Assembly (NCBI GenBank): GCA_024763075.1
Contig: JANTGF010000010.1
Span: 16,944 to 80,943, forward strand
Reading direction: 5' to 3'
DNA from: Bacteroidales bacterium
GTDB lineage: Bacteria > Bacteroidota > Bacteroidia > Bacteroidales > VadinHA17
DNA: 64,000 nucleotides
Of the stretch, positions 37,394 through 46,031 are shown piece by piece (position 1 is the stretch's first letter; every line of letters begins with the position of its first letter). Under the pieces are notes generated by a model, which was given only the letters and a program-made list of their open reading frames with translations, was not told where the DNA came from and made no database searches. Both the position numbers and the translations under genes were made by a program.

Positions 37394-38018
37394 TCTACCG
37401 CGCGAATCCCTTCGCGCGGTAATTTGCAAGTGTTACAACAGAAAAACATTTTCATTCCGGTGCTACATAGCCTTATTTTTCTGTCGGGCATTTCATTGCG
37501 CCGGGGTTTAGTATTGGATCATATAAACCCCGACTTGAAAGCCGGGGCTAAATTATTACACCCTTACAGGGCTGGGAGAAGAATTTTGACTAATCATATA
37601 CGTAAATTTCCCCTCCTTTTTTCAAGGAGTGGTGTCATGACGGAGTACGTCATGACGAGGAGGTCCTGCCCGTGTGCAGGCTGGTTTTGGCTGCTGCCGC
37701 GCAAATACCTTCGCGTGGTAATTTTCTATATACCACATACTGAATTGTCCAGGGACGAATGCAAGTGTTCCAATAGAAAAATTTTTTCATTCCGGCGCTA
37801 CATAGCATTGTTCTTTTTCCTGGCATTTCATTGCGCCGGGGTTATGTATTTGATTATGTAACCCCGACTTGAAAGTCGGGGCTATAATATTACGCCTTAC
37901 AGGGCTGGGAGAAGAATTTTGGCGAATCATATACGTAAAATTCCCCTCCTTTTTTCAAGGAGGGGTGTTATGACGGAGTACGTCATGACGGGGAGGTACG
38001 GCCTGGGCAGTTGCCAGT
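37394..38018. repeat. composite hairpin repeat blocks C and D (two tandem units)
   Basis: These are the two best-preserved units, in tandem with a spacing of 334 bases between equivalent hairpins (37528 and 37862). Each runs GCGCGAATC..TTCGCG, then TCCGGCGCTACATAGC..GCGCCGG, then CCCCGACTTGAAAGTCGGGG (one arm altered in C), then CCTTACAGGGCTGGGAGAA, CCCCTCCTTTTTTCAAGGAGG, TCATGACGGAGTACGTCATGA and GCCCGTGTGCAGGC. Ends are abrupt. The ORF at 37424-37861 is not a gene; it follows the repeat. Confidence 0.85.
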
Positions 38019-38025
38019 TTCTTTA

Positions 38026-38325
38026 GCTACCGCGCGAATCCCTTCGCGTGGTAAAGCTCAACATAGGGTTTGCTGAAAAAGTTCAGAACATGCCATATAC
38101 GAAGCTGCAAGGTAAAGCTGAGCCGTAGCAATGAAGTAGATGGTATGTTATGGGCTAACAATAGTAAAAAATGCAAGATTTTTAGTAAAAACCTATAATA
38201 AATCTGGCATTTGGAATGAAATACGCACTTTTATATAATTGATTATTGGAAGTTTAAGTGTTTTTCAGCAAACACTTCATACCACACGCTGGATTGTCCA
38301 GGGACGAATGCAGGTGTTACAGGGA
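38026..38325. repeat. composite repeat unit E, split by an insertion
   Basis: The unit begins with the CTACCGCGCGAATC..TTCGCGTGGTA hairpin at 38027 and resumes at 38282 with CCACACGCTGGATTGTCCAGGGACGAATGCAGGTGTTAC. Other copies have these two parts joined directly (near 15900 and 37730), so the 212 bases between are an insertion. The unit stops after about 45 more bases. Confidence 0.75.
38066..38277. mobile_element. MITE-like insertion with target duplication
   Basis: The 212-bp element carries perfect 13-base inverted repeats near its ends, GTTTGCTGAAAAA at 38068-38080 and TTTTTCAGCAAAC at 38261-38273. It is flanked by CATA on both sides (38062-38065 and 38278-38281), consistent with a 4-bp target duplication. 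It has no coding capacity. The empty site is visible in the homologous repeat copies, which confirms the insertion. Confidence 0.75.
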
Positions 38326-38351
38326 TGGTCCGGCCCAGGGAACAGACCACA

Positions 38352-38384
38352 AGTCAGGAGGTGACCCTGAATCACCTCCTGACT
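38352..38384. promoter_or_regulatory. 13-bp perfect hairpin upstream of the GH95 gene
   Basis: AGTCAGGAGGTGA, a 7-base loop and TCACCTCCTGACT form a perfect 13-bp stem 142 bases upstream of the GH95 start. It is followed by A6, not T6, on the plus strand, so it is not a normal terminator for the upstream transcript. It could be an operator or an RNA structure in the GH95 leader. The arms equal a strong Shine-Dalgarno sequence and the 16S rRNA anti-Shine-Dalgarno sequence. Confidence 0.5.
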
Positions 38385-38525
38385 AAAAAACATGCCCGTT
38401 TCATACAATATTCCAATTATTTCATCATATATGGTTCTTATGAAAAGGTTTTTTGATTACTTTCGTTTCAAAACAGAAAAAGAAACCATTTCTATCGTTT
38501 TTCAACTAAAATACTTTCTACCAAC

Positions 38526-40895
38526 ATGAAAAAAAACCTATTTATCCTGCTGGCCGGAATATTCATTCTAATATCCTGCAATGAAAATGAAATTACCCTG
38601 AAACAGCCCGATGTAAAATTATGGTACACACAGCCTGCCACAAACTGGCTTGAAGCAATACCGGTGGGAAACGGACGCCTTGGAGCCATGGTATTCGGGG
38701 GTACTTACCGGGAAAGAATCCAGCTAAATGAAGAAAGTATCTGGGCAGGTCAACCCCTGAACAACAACAATCCGGAAGCACTGAAACACCTCGACAAATT
38801 ACAACAACTATTGATTTCCGGAAAGGTGGAGGAAGCTTACAAACTGGTTGGAAAGTACTATATCGGTACGCCCCCCAGGGTTCGTTCCTATCAGCCTGCC
38901 GGAGATATTATAATCATTTCCGACAGCACAGGTCCCATTACAGGCTTTAAAAGAGAATTAATACTGGAGACTGGAATTGCCCGGACTACATACAAAATCG
39001 GGAATACAAAGTACATCAGGGAGGTTTTTGCCTCCGCCCCTGACAATATTATTGTGATTCATGTAAAAGCTGAAGGACCGGGAAAAATAGATTCTGAGAT
39101 ATTCCTTAGCCGTGAAAAAGATGCCACCGTTTCAGTTCAGGGAAACAACCAACTGGTAATGAAGGGGCAGATCATGGATGCACCTGACCCCCAATCAGGC
39201 CCGGGTGGAAAACATATGCGTTTTGCTGAAATTCTAAAAGTAAAAAACCCGAAAGGCACCGTTTCAGCTGGTGATACAAGCCTGACAATCAGGGATGCCA
39301 AAGAACTAACCCTCTGTTTCACAGCAATAACGGATTATGATTCAAAAACACTGGGTTTTAACAGAAATATTAATACTGAAAATGAATGCAGGAAGATACT
39401 TGAGCAGGTAGAAGGCAAAACATATGAAAAAATCCGGTCAGATCATATCAGAAACCATGCTGCTTTGTTCAACAGGGTAAGCCTGAAGCTTCCTGAAACA
39501 GAAATATCATTACTATCCACAGATCAGAGATTGGAAGCCATTAAACAGGGAAAGAGCGATCCTGCATTTGCAGCTCTCTATTTTCAGTATGGACGGTACC
39601 TGCTGATGGGAAGTTCCCGCTCTCCGGGAGTTTTACCGGCAAATCTGCAGGGTGTATGGAATGATAAGTTCAAAGCTCCATGGAATGCCGATTTTCATAC
39701 CAATATCAACCTGCAAATGAATTATTGGCCTGCTGAGATTGGTAATCTTCCGGAATGTGTTACCCCCTTAAGTCATTTTATGCATCAACTCAGGGCTCCC
39801 GGAGCACGCACTGCAAGTGAAATGTACGGCGCAAGGGGATGGACTTTCCATCACCTGACTGATCCCTTTGGCAGAACAGGTGTAATGGATGGACCATGGG
39901 GCGCAACACCCATGGATGGACCCTGGATGACCTTCCCTCTCTGGAGACATTATGAATACACCCTGGATACAACTTACCTGAAGGAAACAGCCTACCCTTT
40001 GATGAAAGGAGCAGCTCAGTTTGTTATGGATTTCCTGATTGAAGATAAGGAAGGCCATCTGGTCACCGCTCCTTCCAGCTCACCGGAAAATGCATATTAT
40101 ATCCCGGGAACAGACAGGAAGTCGGTTTTGACCTATGCTTCAACCATGGATATTGAAATAATCACTGCATTGTTTCATAATACAATTAAAGCTACGGAAA
40201 TTCTTCAAAGGGACCAGGAGTTAAAAGATAGTCTCACAAGCATTTTAAAGCAATTACCCCCCCTGAAGATTGGAAAAGACAGCACTCTGCAGGAATGGAT
40301 AAAGGATTACCGGGAGGTTCAGCCGGGACACCGGCATATTTCTCATTTACTGGCTTTGTATCCATTAAATCAGATTAGTCCCGATAAACCGGAACTCTAT
40401 GAAGCCGCAAGAAAAACCATTGAAAGGCGTCTGTCACATGGAGGCGGCCATACGGGCTGGAGCCGTGCCTGGATCGTTAATTTTTATGACCGGCTGCATA
40501 TGCCGGAGGAAGCTCATAAACATTTGATGCTGCTTTTCAGGAAATCAACTCTTTCGAACCTTTTTGATACCCACCCGCCTTTCCAGATTGACGGGAATTT
40601 TGGCGGTGCCGCCGGAATTGCTGGAATGCTTTTGCAATCACAGGAGAATCAGATACGCATCCTCCCTGCCCTCCCTGCTGAATGGGATCATGGACAGGTG
40701 AAAGGCCTGAAGGCCCGCGGTAATTTCACCATGGATATTACATGGGAAAATCATCAGTTAAAAGAACTCAGGATAGAGTCTTTTGGAAATTTACCCTGTA
40801 AAATTATTTACGGAGATCACGAAGTTTCTTTTGATGCAAAAGAAAACGAATTATACGTTTTTAATGAAAATCTGAAATTGATAAATAAAAATTGA
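38526..40895 (+). CDS. GH95 alpha-L-fucosidase-type glycoside hydrolase, lipoprotein
   Basis: A 789-residue enzyme with a lipoprotein signal (FILISCNEN). The N-terminal beta domain has the family hallmark LEAIPVGNGRLGAMVFGG and IQLNEESIWAGQP. In the (alpha/alpha)6 barrel, Asn393 and Asn395 of HTNIN, Glu521 of SSPENAYY and Asp689 of QIDGNFGG line up with the catalytic residues known from bifidobacterial 1,2-alpha-L-fucosidase. The family hydrolyses terminal alpha-L-fucose or alpha-L-galactose by inversion. It is surface- or periplasm-anchored. It is followed after 10 bases by a sulfatase gene, so the two are probably co-transcribed and act on the same sulfated, fucose- or galactose-containing glycan. 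Confidence 0.94.
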   Translation: MKKNLFILLAGIFILISCNENEITLKQPDVKLWYTQPATNWLEAIPVGNGRLGAMVFGGTYRERIQLNEESIWAGQPLNNNNPEALKHLDKLQQLLISGKVEEAYKLVGKYYIGTPPRVRSYQPAGDIIIISDSTGPITGFKRELILETGIARTTYKIGNTKYIREVFASAPDNIIVIHVKAEGPGKIDSEIFLSREKDATVSVQGNNQLVMKGQIMDAPDPQSGPGGKHMRFAEILKVKNPKGTVSAGDTSLTIRDAKELTLCFTAITDYDSKTLGFNRNINTENECRKILEQVEGKTYEKIRSDHIRNHAALFNRVSLKLPETEISLLSTDQRLEAIKQGKSDPAFAALYFQYGRYLLMGSSRSPGVLPANLQGVWNDKFKAPWNADFHTNINLQMNYWPAEIGNLPECVTPLSHFMHQLRAPGARTASEMYGARGWTFHHLTDPFGRTGVMDGPWGATPMDGPWMTFPLWRHYEYTLDTTYLKETAYPLMKGAAQFVMDFLIEDKEGHLVTAPSSSPENAYYIPGTDRKSVLTYASTMDIEIITALFHNTIKATEILQRDQELKDSLTSILKQLPPLKIGKDSTLQEWIKDYREVQPGHRHISHLLALYPLNQISPDKPELYEAARKTIERRLSHGGGHTGWSRAWIVNFYDRLHMPEEAHKHLMLLFRKSTLSNLFDTHPPFQIDGNFGGAAGIAGMLLQSQENQIRILPALPAEWDHGQVKGLKARGNFTMDITWENHQLKELRIESFGNLPCKIIYGDHEVSFDAKENELYVFNENLKLINKN

Positions 40896-40905
40896 TGTAT
40901 TACCT

Positions 40906-42525
40906 ATGAGAAATATACTATTTACCGCAATTATCTGGTTTATGACAATCCTTATTCAAGGATGTACACAAAAACCTCCGGAACAAAAACGCCCAAACAT
41001 TCTATTTGCCATCAGTGATGATCAATCTTTTGAGCATACAAGTTTTAAGGGCTGTAAATTCATTCAAACTCCGGCCTTTGACAGAATAGCAAAGGAAGGC
41101 GTATATTTCTCCAACTGCATTGCCGGTTCTCCGGGTTGCGCACCATCCAGAAGCTCTATTGTAACAGGTCGTTATCACTGGCAAAATGAACAATCCGGAC
41201 AGCATGCATCCTCCTGGATGAAAAAATACGTCCCGTTTATCGACCTTTTAAATAATAACGGGTACATTACAGGCCGTACAGGTAAAGGAGTAGGACCCTT
41301 CTATTATGCACGCAATGACCAGGATTCCTTGTGGCGGAAAACGAATGCCGGGGGAATTGAACACAGCAGAATTAACCTTAAAGATGAAACTGAAGATCAA
41401 TATGCAAAAGGCATTTCCAAAAGAGATTATTTTGAGAATTTTAAATATTTCATGGAGAATGTCAGGGGAGATAAACCCTTTTTCTTCTGGTATGGTGCAT
41501 ATGAGCCCCATAGGGCATATGAAAAGGATTCCTGGAAGCGGATGAGTAAGAAGCTGAAAGATGTGAATGTACCCGGTTTTCTTCCGGATGATGTCTTGAT
41601 CAGGGGCGACATCCTGGATTATGCCGTCGAAATAGAATGGTTCGATCTTCATCTTCAGCGGATGCTGGAATACCTGGAAGAGACAGGAGAACTTGATAAT
41701 ACCATTGTTATTGTAACCTCAGATAACGGAATGCCTTTCCCGCGAGCAAAAGCTAACTGTTTTGAGTATGGCGTCCATGTTCCCTTTGCAGTGCGGTTTC
41801 CAAAAAGTTTTCCGGGAGGAAGAATAGTGGATGATCCTGTTGGTTTTGCAGATATTGCACCTACTATTCTGGAAATAACCAAAACTTCTTCCAAAGGAAT
41901 GTTGCCTGTTTCCGGAAAAAGCTTTTTAAATCTTCTGAAATCTAAAAAACATGGACATATTGATCCTTCACGCGAATTTTCACTGGCAGGAAGGGAGCGC
42001 CATTCTTCATCAAGATACCGGAATTGGGGGTATCCGCAAAGGGTGATCAGGAATGAGAACTACATTTATATATGGAATATAAAACCGGACCGCTGGCCGG
42101 CAGGTGCTCCCCAAAAGTATGACCCGAAAAACCCCGGCGTTTTGTTGCCCATGTATGGACTGGATAAAAACGGGAAATTCATTCCAGATGCGGCATTTAC
42201 CGATATAGATGACTGTCCTTCCAAGACTTTTTTAATTGAAAATCATGGAAAAAGGGAAATCCATCCTTATTTTGATATGGCAGTTGAAAAAAGACCTGAA
42301 TTTGAGCTTTATGAACTTATTAAAGATCCATATTGCCTTAATAATTTGGCTGGAAAGGAAAACTACAGGGAAATCGAAAGCAAAATGAAAAATGAATTAA
42401 TGGAGGGACTGAAAAGCACAAAAGATCCTCGTGTAGTTGGGCCGGATAAGGAAATTTTCGATAGTTACAAAAGATATTCACGCATGAGGACTTTTCCTGA
42501 ACCTGATGGATTAGAACAAAAATAA
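40906..42525 (+). CDS. S1-family sulfatase, lipoprotein
   Basis: A 539-residue sulfatase with a lipoprotein signal (LIQGCTQK, Cys20). Metal start NILFAISDDQSFE, signature CAPSRSSIVTGR with Cys78 as formylglycine precursor, and [11 protein letters not shown] as the second metal block. It is a close relative of the sulfatase at 16080-17702: both share an FFWYGAYEPHR / [10 protein letters not shown] segment, DNGMPFPR and RERH..RNWGYP / [13 protein letters not shown]. It is encoded 10 bases after the GH95 gene, suggesting it removes sulfate from the sugar that GH95 then releases, or the reverse. Converges with the aminopeptidase gene. Confidence 0.93.
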   Translation: MRNILFTAIIWFMTILIQGCTQKPPEQKRPNILFAISDDQSFEHTSFKGCKFIQTPAFDRIAKEGVYFSNCIAGSPGCAPSRSSIVTGRYHWQNEQSGQHASSWMKKYVPFIDLLNNNGYITGRTGKGVGPFYYARNDQDSLWRKTNAGGIEHSRINLKDETEDQYAKGISKRDYFENFKYFMENVRGDKPFFFWYGAYEPHRAYEKDSWKRMSKKLKDVNVPGFLPDDVLIRGDILDYAVEIEWFDLHLQRMLEYLEETGELDNTIVIVTSDNGMPFPRAKANCFEYGVHVPFAVRFPKSFPGGRIVDDPVGFADIAPTILEITKTSSKGMLPVSGKSFLNLLKSKKHGHIDPSREFSLAGRERHSSSRYRNWGYPQRVIRNENYIYIWNIKPDRWPAGAPQKYDPKNPGVLLPMYGLDKNGKFIPDAAFTDIDDCPSKTFLIENHGKREIHPYFDMAVEKRPEFELYELIKDPYCLNNLAGKENYREIESKMKNELMEGLKSTKDPRVVGPDKEIFDSYKRYSRMRTFPEPDGLEQK

Positions 42526-42580
42526 GACTTAAATATTATTTTATTTTTGACCTTTCCGGGTGTTATTCAGCAGACCCGAA

Positions 42581-43972
42581 TTACCAGGCTCCGGCTCTCT
42601 CCTTTTCCACTTCTTCAATTGTTTTTGCAAGGGGTTTTCCTAGTAAGCGGGCACCCGTTTCCGTAATCAGGAAATCTTCCTCGTTCCTTAATCCTCCAAA
42701 ATTCCGGTATTCCTCAATCTTTTCATAATTTAGAAAAGCTGCAAAACGATTTTCCGATTTCCACAAATCTATCAGCTGAGGAATAAAATAGATGCCGGGT
42801 TCAATGGTCAGGACAAAACCGGGTTCCAGTTTACGTCCAAGCCGAAGGGATTTCAGGCCAAACTGTGTGCTTTTTGCTTCATTATCATATCCAACATATT
42901 GTTCACCAAGGTTTTCCATATCATGCACATCCAGTCCCATCATATGTCCCAGACCGCAGGGAAAGAACATCGCATGAGCACCTTTCTCCACTGCTACATT
43001 TACATCCCCTTTTACAAAACCAAGCATTTTCATTCCCTGCATCATGGTACGGGCCGACTCAAAATATACCTCTTTGAACGGAATTCCGGGTTTTAACATG
43101 GAAATTGCTTTTTCATGGGCATCCAGGGCCACCTGATAGATTTCTTTTTGCCGGGTGGTAAAAGTTTTCCCTACGGGAAAGGTGCTGGACAAATCACCGG
43201 CATATCCCATTGGTGTTTCAGCCCCTGCATCGAGCAGTAGCATTTGGCCTTCTTTTATTCTGTTTCCATGATAATGGTTGTGCAGTGTTTGTCCGTTTAT
43301 GGTGGCAATTACCGGAAATGAAATGGTTCCGTCGGTTGCCAGGGCAATGCGTTCCACTTCCGCTGCAATTTCTGCTTCCAGCATTCCGGGCCGGGTCATC
43401 CGCATGGCTGCAAGATGCATATCTACAGAAATATTTACTGCCTTTTCAATCTCTGCAATTTCCTCGTCCGATTTATAATTTCGTTGTTTTATAACCGCCA
43501 TATCCAGCTTCAACGATGCTTTGTCTTCTGATTCACCCGGGGCAATCCTTAGCCATTCCATGAGATTAATTTTAGTTTCATCCCGGTACGGAGGAAGAAA
43601 ATGAATGACTCTCCCTGCTTGCTGTGCATTCTTCAGATCATCAGCTAACTGGTTTAATTTTAACGAATTCTTAATACCTGAACTTTCTGCCCGGCTTCTT
43701 ATCGTAGGCTGGTCGCCCATCCAAACAATATCATCAATGGTGTAATCATTACCGTACAGGGTTTCTTTCCCTGTTTCCGTATCCAGTAAAATAGCAAGGT
43801 CAGGGTGGCTGATACCGGAGAAATACAGAAATGTACTGTCCTGCCTGAAACGAAAAGTATTATCGGTATAATTCATCGGACTTTCTCCGTTTCCGTTAAG
43901 AAGGATTAATCCGTTTTCCACATCCTTCATCAGTTGTGCCCTTCTTTTAATATAGGTTTCTTTTGCAAACAT
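42581..43972 (-). CDS. pepP: Xaa-Pro aminopeptidase (M24B)
   Basis: A 463-residue cytoplasmic peptidase of the aminopeptidase P type, with the N-terminal non-catalytic domain (TFLYFSGISHPDLAILLD) and the pita-bread catalytic domain. Metal ligands are visible: Asp in LLLDAGAE, Asp in GDLSSTFPVG, His in GLGHMMGLDVHD, Glu in TIEPGIYF and Glu in GGLRNEEDFL. It removes N-terminal residues that precede proline and needs two divalent metal ions. It is a single minus-strand housekeeping gene, convergent with the sulfatase. The symbol rests on family resemblance. Confidence 0.93.
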   Translation of the reverse strand: MFAKETYIKRRAQLMKDVENGLILLNGNGESPMNYTDNTFRFRQDSTFLYFSGISHPDLAILLDTETGKETLYGNDYTIDDIVWMGDQPTIRSRAESSGIKNSLKLNQLADDLKNAQQAGRVIHFLPPYRDETKINLMEWLRIAPGESEDKASLKLDMAVIKQRNYKSDEEIAEIEKAVNISVDMHLAAMRMTRPGMLEAEIAAEVERIALATDGTISFPVIATINGQTLHNHYHGNRIKEGQMLLLDAGAETPMGYAGDLSSTFPVGKTFTTRQKEIYQVALDAHEKAISMLKPGIPFKEVYFESARTMMQGMKMLGFVKGDVNVAVEKGAHAMFFPCGLGHMMGLDVHDMENLGEQYVGYDNEAKSTQFGLKSLRLGRKLEPGFVLTIEPGIYFIPQLIDLWKSENRFAAFLNYEKIEEYRNFGGLRNEEDFLITETGARLLGKPLAKTIEEVEKERAGAW

Positions 43973-44196
43973 AGTTTTGTTTTTTTCCGAAAGATAGGGA
44001 AATAATTAGAAATGAAATTATAAATTCATCTCCATACTTCTATGTCCATAAAATTAGAAAACAATCCATTATTTATATATTTTCATTTGAATTTATATCT
44101 TTAACAGCATTATTGGGTTGATTTCTCTTCGTAGTAGATGGATTGAAATGACAGGAAATTTAATTTCAGATAAAACAATTTATAACAGGTTCCAGG

Positions 44197-44745
44197 ATGG
44201 TTAAATACATTGCATTTCTCAGAAGCATTAATGTTGGCGGGAAGAACATTATCCGGATGGAAGAACTCCGGAAGATTTTTGCATCACTGGGCTTCTCAGA
44301 TGTAAAAACATATATTCAAAGCGGAAATATTATTTTTAAAGGCAGCGAAAAGAAAGTAAATGATATAAAGGAAAAAATTGAATCGGGTCTTGAGAGGCAC
44401 TTCGGACATCATGTGGATGCCATGGTCAGAAAATTTGACGAATTACAAAATATGGTAAAAAAAAGTCCATTTAATAAGCTTATTGTAGACCAGGATACTA
44501 AATTTTACGTTTGTTTTTTCAGGGAGGAAACTGACAGGCTACCAGAATTGCCTCTGATAAAGCCCAAAGAAGGCCTGAATTTGATAAAATCAGGAAAAAA
44601 AGAAGCCTGGGTCATCAGTTACAGAACAGGAAAAATGTTTGGTTTCCCCAATAATTTTATTGAAAAGGAATTTGGAGTGGTTTCCACTGCCAGGAACTGG
44701 AATACAATTGTTAAAATGGTTAACAGAGAATCAGATAATAGATAA
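44197..44745 (+). CDS. DUF1697 family protein
   Basis: A 182-residue protein that matches the DUF1697 family over its whole length: YIAFLRSINVGGKNIIRMEELR at the start, FSDVKTYIQSGNIIFKG, and the C-terminal block FGVVSTARNWNTIVKM. The fold is known from structural genomics but no activity is assigned to the family as far as I know. It is cytoplasmic, with no signal peptide. It stands alone on the plus strand, with a repeat-rich gap downstream. Confidence 0.92.
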   Translation: MVKYIAFLRSINVGGKNIIRMEELRKIFASLGFSDVKTYIQSGNIIFKGSEKKVNDIKEKIESGLERHFGHHVDAMVRKFDELQNMVKKSPFNKLIVDQDTKFYVCFFREETDRLPELPLIKPKEGLNLIKSGKKEAWVISYRTGKMFGFPNNFIEKEFGVVSTARNWNTIVKMVNRESDNR

Positions 44746-45481
44746 CAATTTACTGATAACAGGAACCAAAAACCAAGAATCAAATATCAGGAGAAGTCAG
44801 AAAGAACAGAAGGCAGAAGGCAGAAGTAAAAGGTAAGAAGGAAGGAAAATAGCAATTTGAAAATTTGATGATTTGATAATTTGAAAATGAGGTGGTAATT
44901 ATACTGAATAAATTGTCCGCTGGCTGAGCTTGTCGAAGTCAGAAAGGCGGAAAGAACAGAAGTTACATTTTCATTTTAAGTATTTTAAATTTTAGGCACT
45001 TTAGGCATTATCAATGGTCATAACAAAAATATTAAATAATGAATGTTAAATGAAAAATGAAAAAGTTAATTACTCCATAGGTGTAAAATATTTGTAGTCT
45101 ACCCAACCATAAATTGTAAAAAAGTGCCGTAGGTACGGCATGATCATAGAAGAAAATAAAAGGATGATTGTAAAGGCAAAACGTTGATCGATGAGTGATA
45201 AAGGATGAATTAAATTCAATTAACAAGAAACAAGAGACAAATTGGGATCCGAAGGTGCAGGGTACCGTAATATTATTTTATTACGAATGATCAAAGAAAA
45301 AATATTGAATTTCGAACACCGAATGATGAAGGAAGGGTAGAACAAAAGGCAGAAGGAAGAGTCAGGGAGTTCATTCCTTAATCATTATCAATAAATAAAA
45401 CCAATTAAACATTAATTCATTTTGGCATTTAAGCATTCACTCATTTAAGCATAAAAGCATTTATTCACTTAAGCATTAGAA
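44746..45481. repeat. intergenic repeat mosaic related to 4.6-5.2 kb
   Basis: No credible gene lies in these 736 bases; the 64-codon minus-strand frame at 45032 has no coding features. Tracts include AGAAGGCAGAAGGCAG, ATTTGATGATTTGATAATTTG, a TTTTAGGCACTTTAGGCATT stretch (reverse of the TGCCTAAAAT family) near 44985, a 23-base motif at 45254-45276 shared with 4832-4854 in reverse, and TTTAAGCATTCACTCATTTAAGC near 45430. The order and orientation resemble the gap at 4566-5225 read backwards. Confidence 0.65.
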
Positions 45482-45970
45482 ATGAAAATCATTAAAAAAA
45501 ATCTGTTTTTTCTCATATCAGTCCTGATTATTAGCATTTCCCCCGGATACAGTCAGGCACAAACCAAAAACGACAGTACAATGAGTAAATCAAACGAAGA
45601 ATGGAAACAATTGCTTACTCCCATGCAGTTTCATATTTTAAGGGAGAAAGGAACCGAACGTCCTTTTACAGGTGAATATGAAAACCTTTTCGAAAAAGGA
45701 AAATATTATTGTGCAGCATGTAATAATTTCCTATTCGACTCAGATAAGAAGTACCATTCCGGTTGTGGATGGCCAAGTTTCAGTGATGTTACCAGGAAAA
45801 ATATCATTCTGAAAGAAGATAACAGTCTTGGGATGCACCGTACAGAGGTTCTTTGTGCAAAATGCGAAGGGCATCTGGGACATGTTTTCAATGATGGACC
45901 TCCCCCAACCCATCTGAGATATTGTATAAATTCCGCTTCCCTGAAATTTGTACCGGATAAGGAAGAATGA
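45482..45970 (+). CDS. msrB: exported peptide-methionine (R)-S-oxide reductase
   Basis: A 162-residue MsrB with a signal sequence (residues about 1-26, [11 protein letters not shown]), so it works outside the cytoplasm. The zinc site is complete (Cys77/Cys80 and Cys125/Cys128), and the catalytic Cys148 lies in [20 protein letters not shown] and HRTEVLC are the substrate-binding blocks. It repairs R-methionine sulfoxide in proteins, here in the cell envelope. The usual MsrA partner is absent. Catalysis requires a periplasmic thioredoxin-like reductant encoded elsewhere. Confidence 0.95.
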   Translation: MKIIKKNLFFLISVLIISISPGYSQAQTKNDSTMSKSNEEWKQLLTPMQFHILREKGTERPFTGEYENLFEKGKYYCAACNNFLFDSDKKYHSGCGWPSFSDVTRKNIILKEDNSLGMHRTEVLCAKCEGHLGHVFNDGPPPTHLRYCINSASLKFVPDKEE

Positions 45971-46031
45971 GGTAATGAGATAATGATTTAATTGGAAGCT
46001 GGTTTGAAACGGCTATTCAAATATAAAAAAC

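Noticed and set aside
37424-37861. 145-codon ORF in repeat blocks C/D
   Set aside because: The translation follows the repeat modules and matches frames in the other copies, so it is not a gene.
38352-38384. rRNA fragment, because one arm equals the 16S 3' end
   Set aside because: The match is only about nine bases; flanking sequence shows no 16S similarity, so it is treated as a hairpin only.
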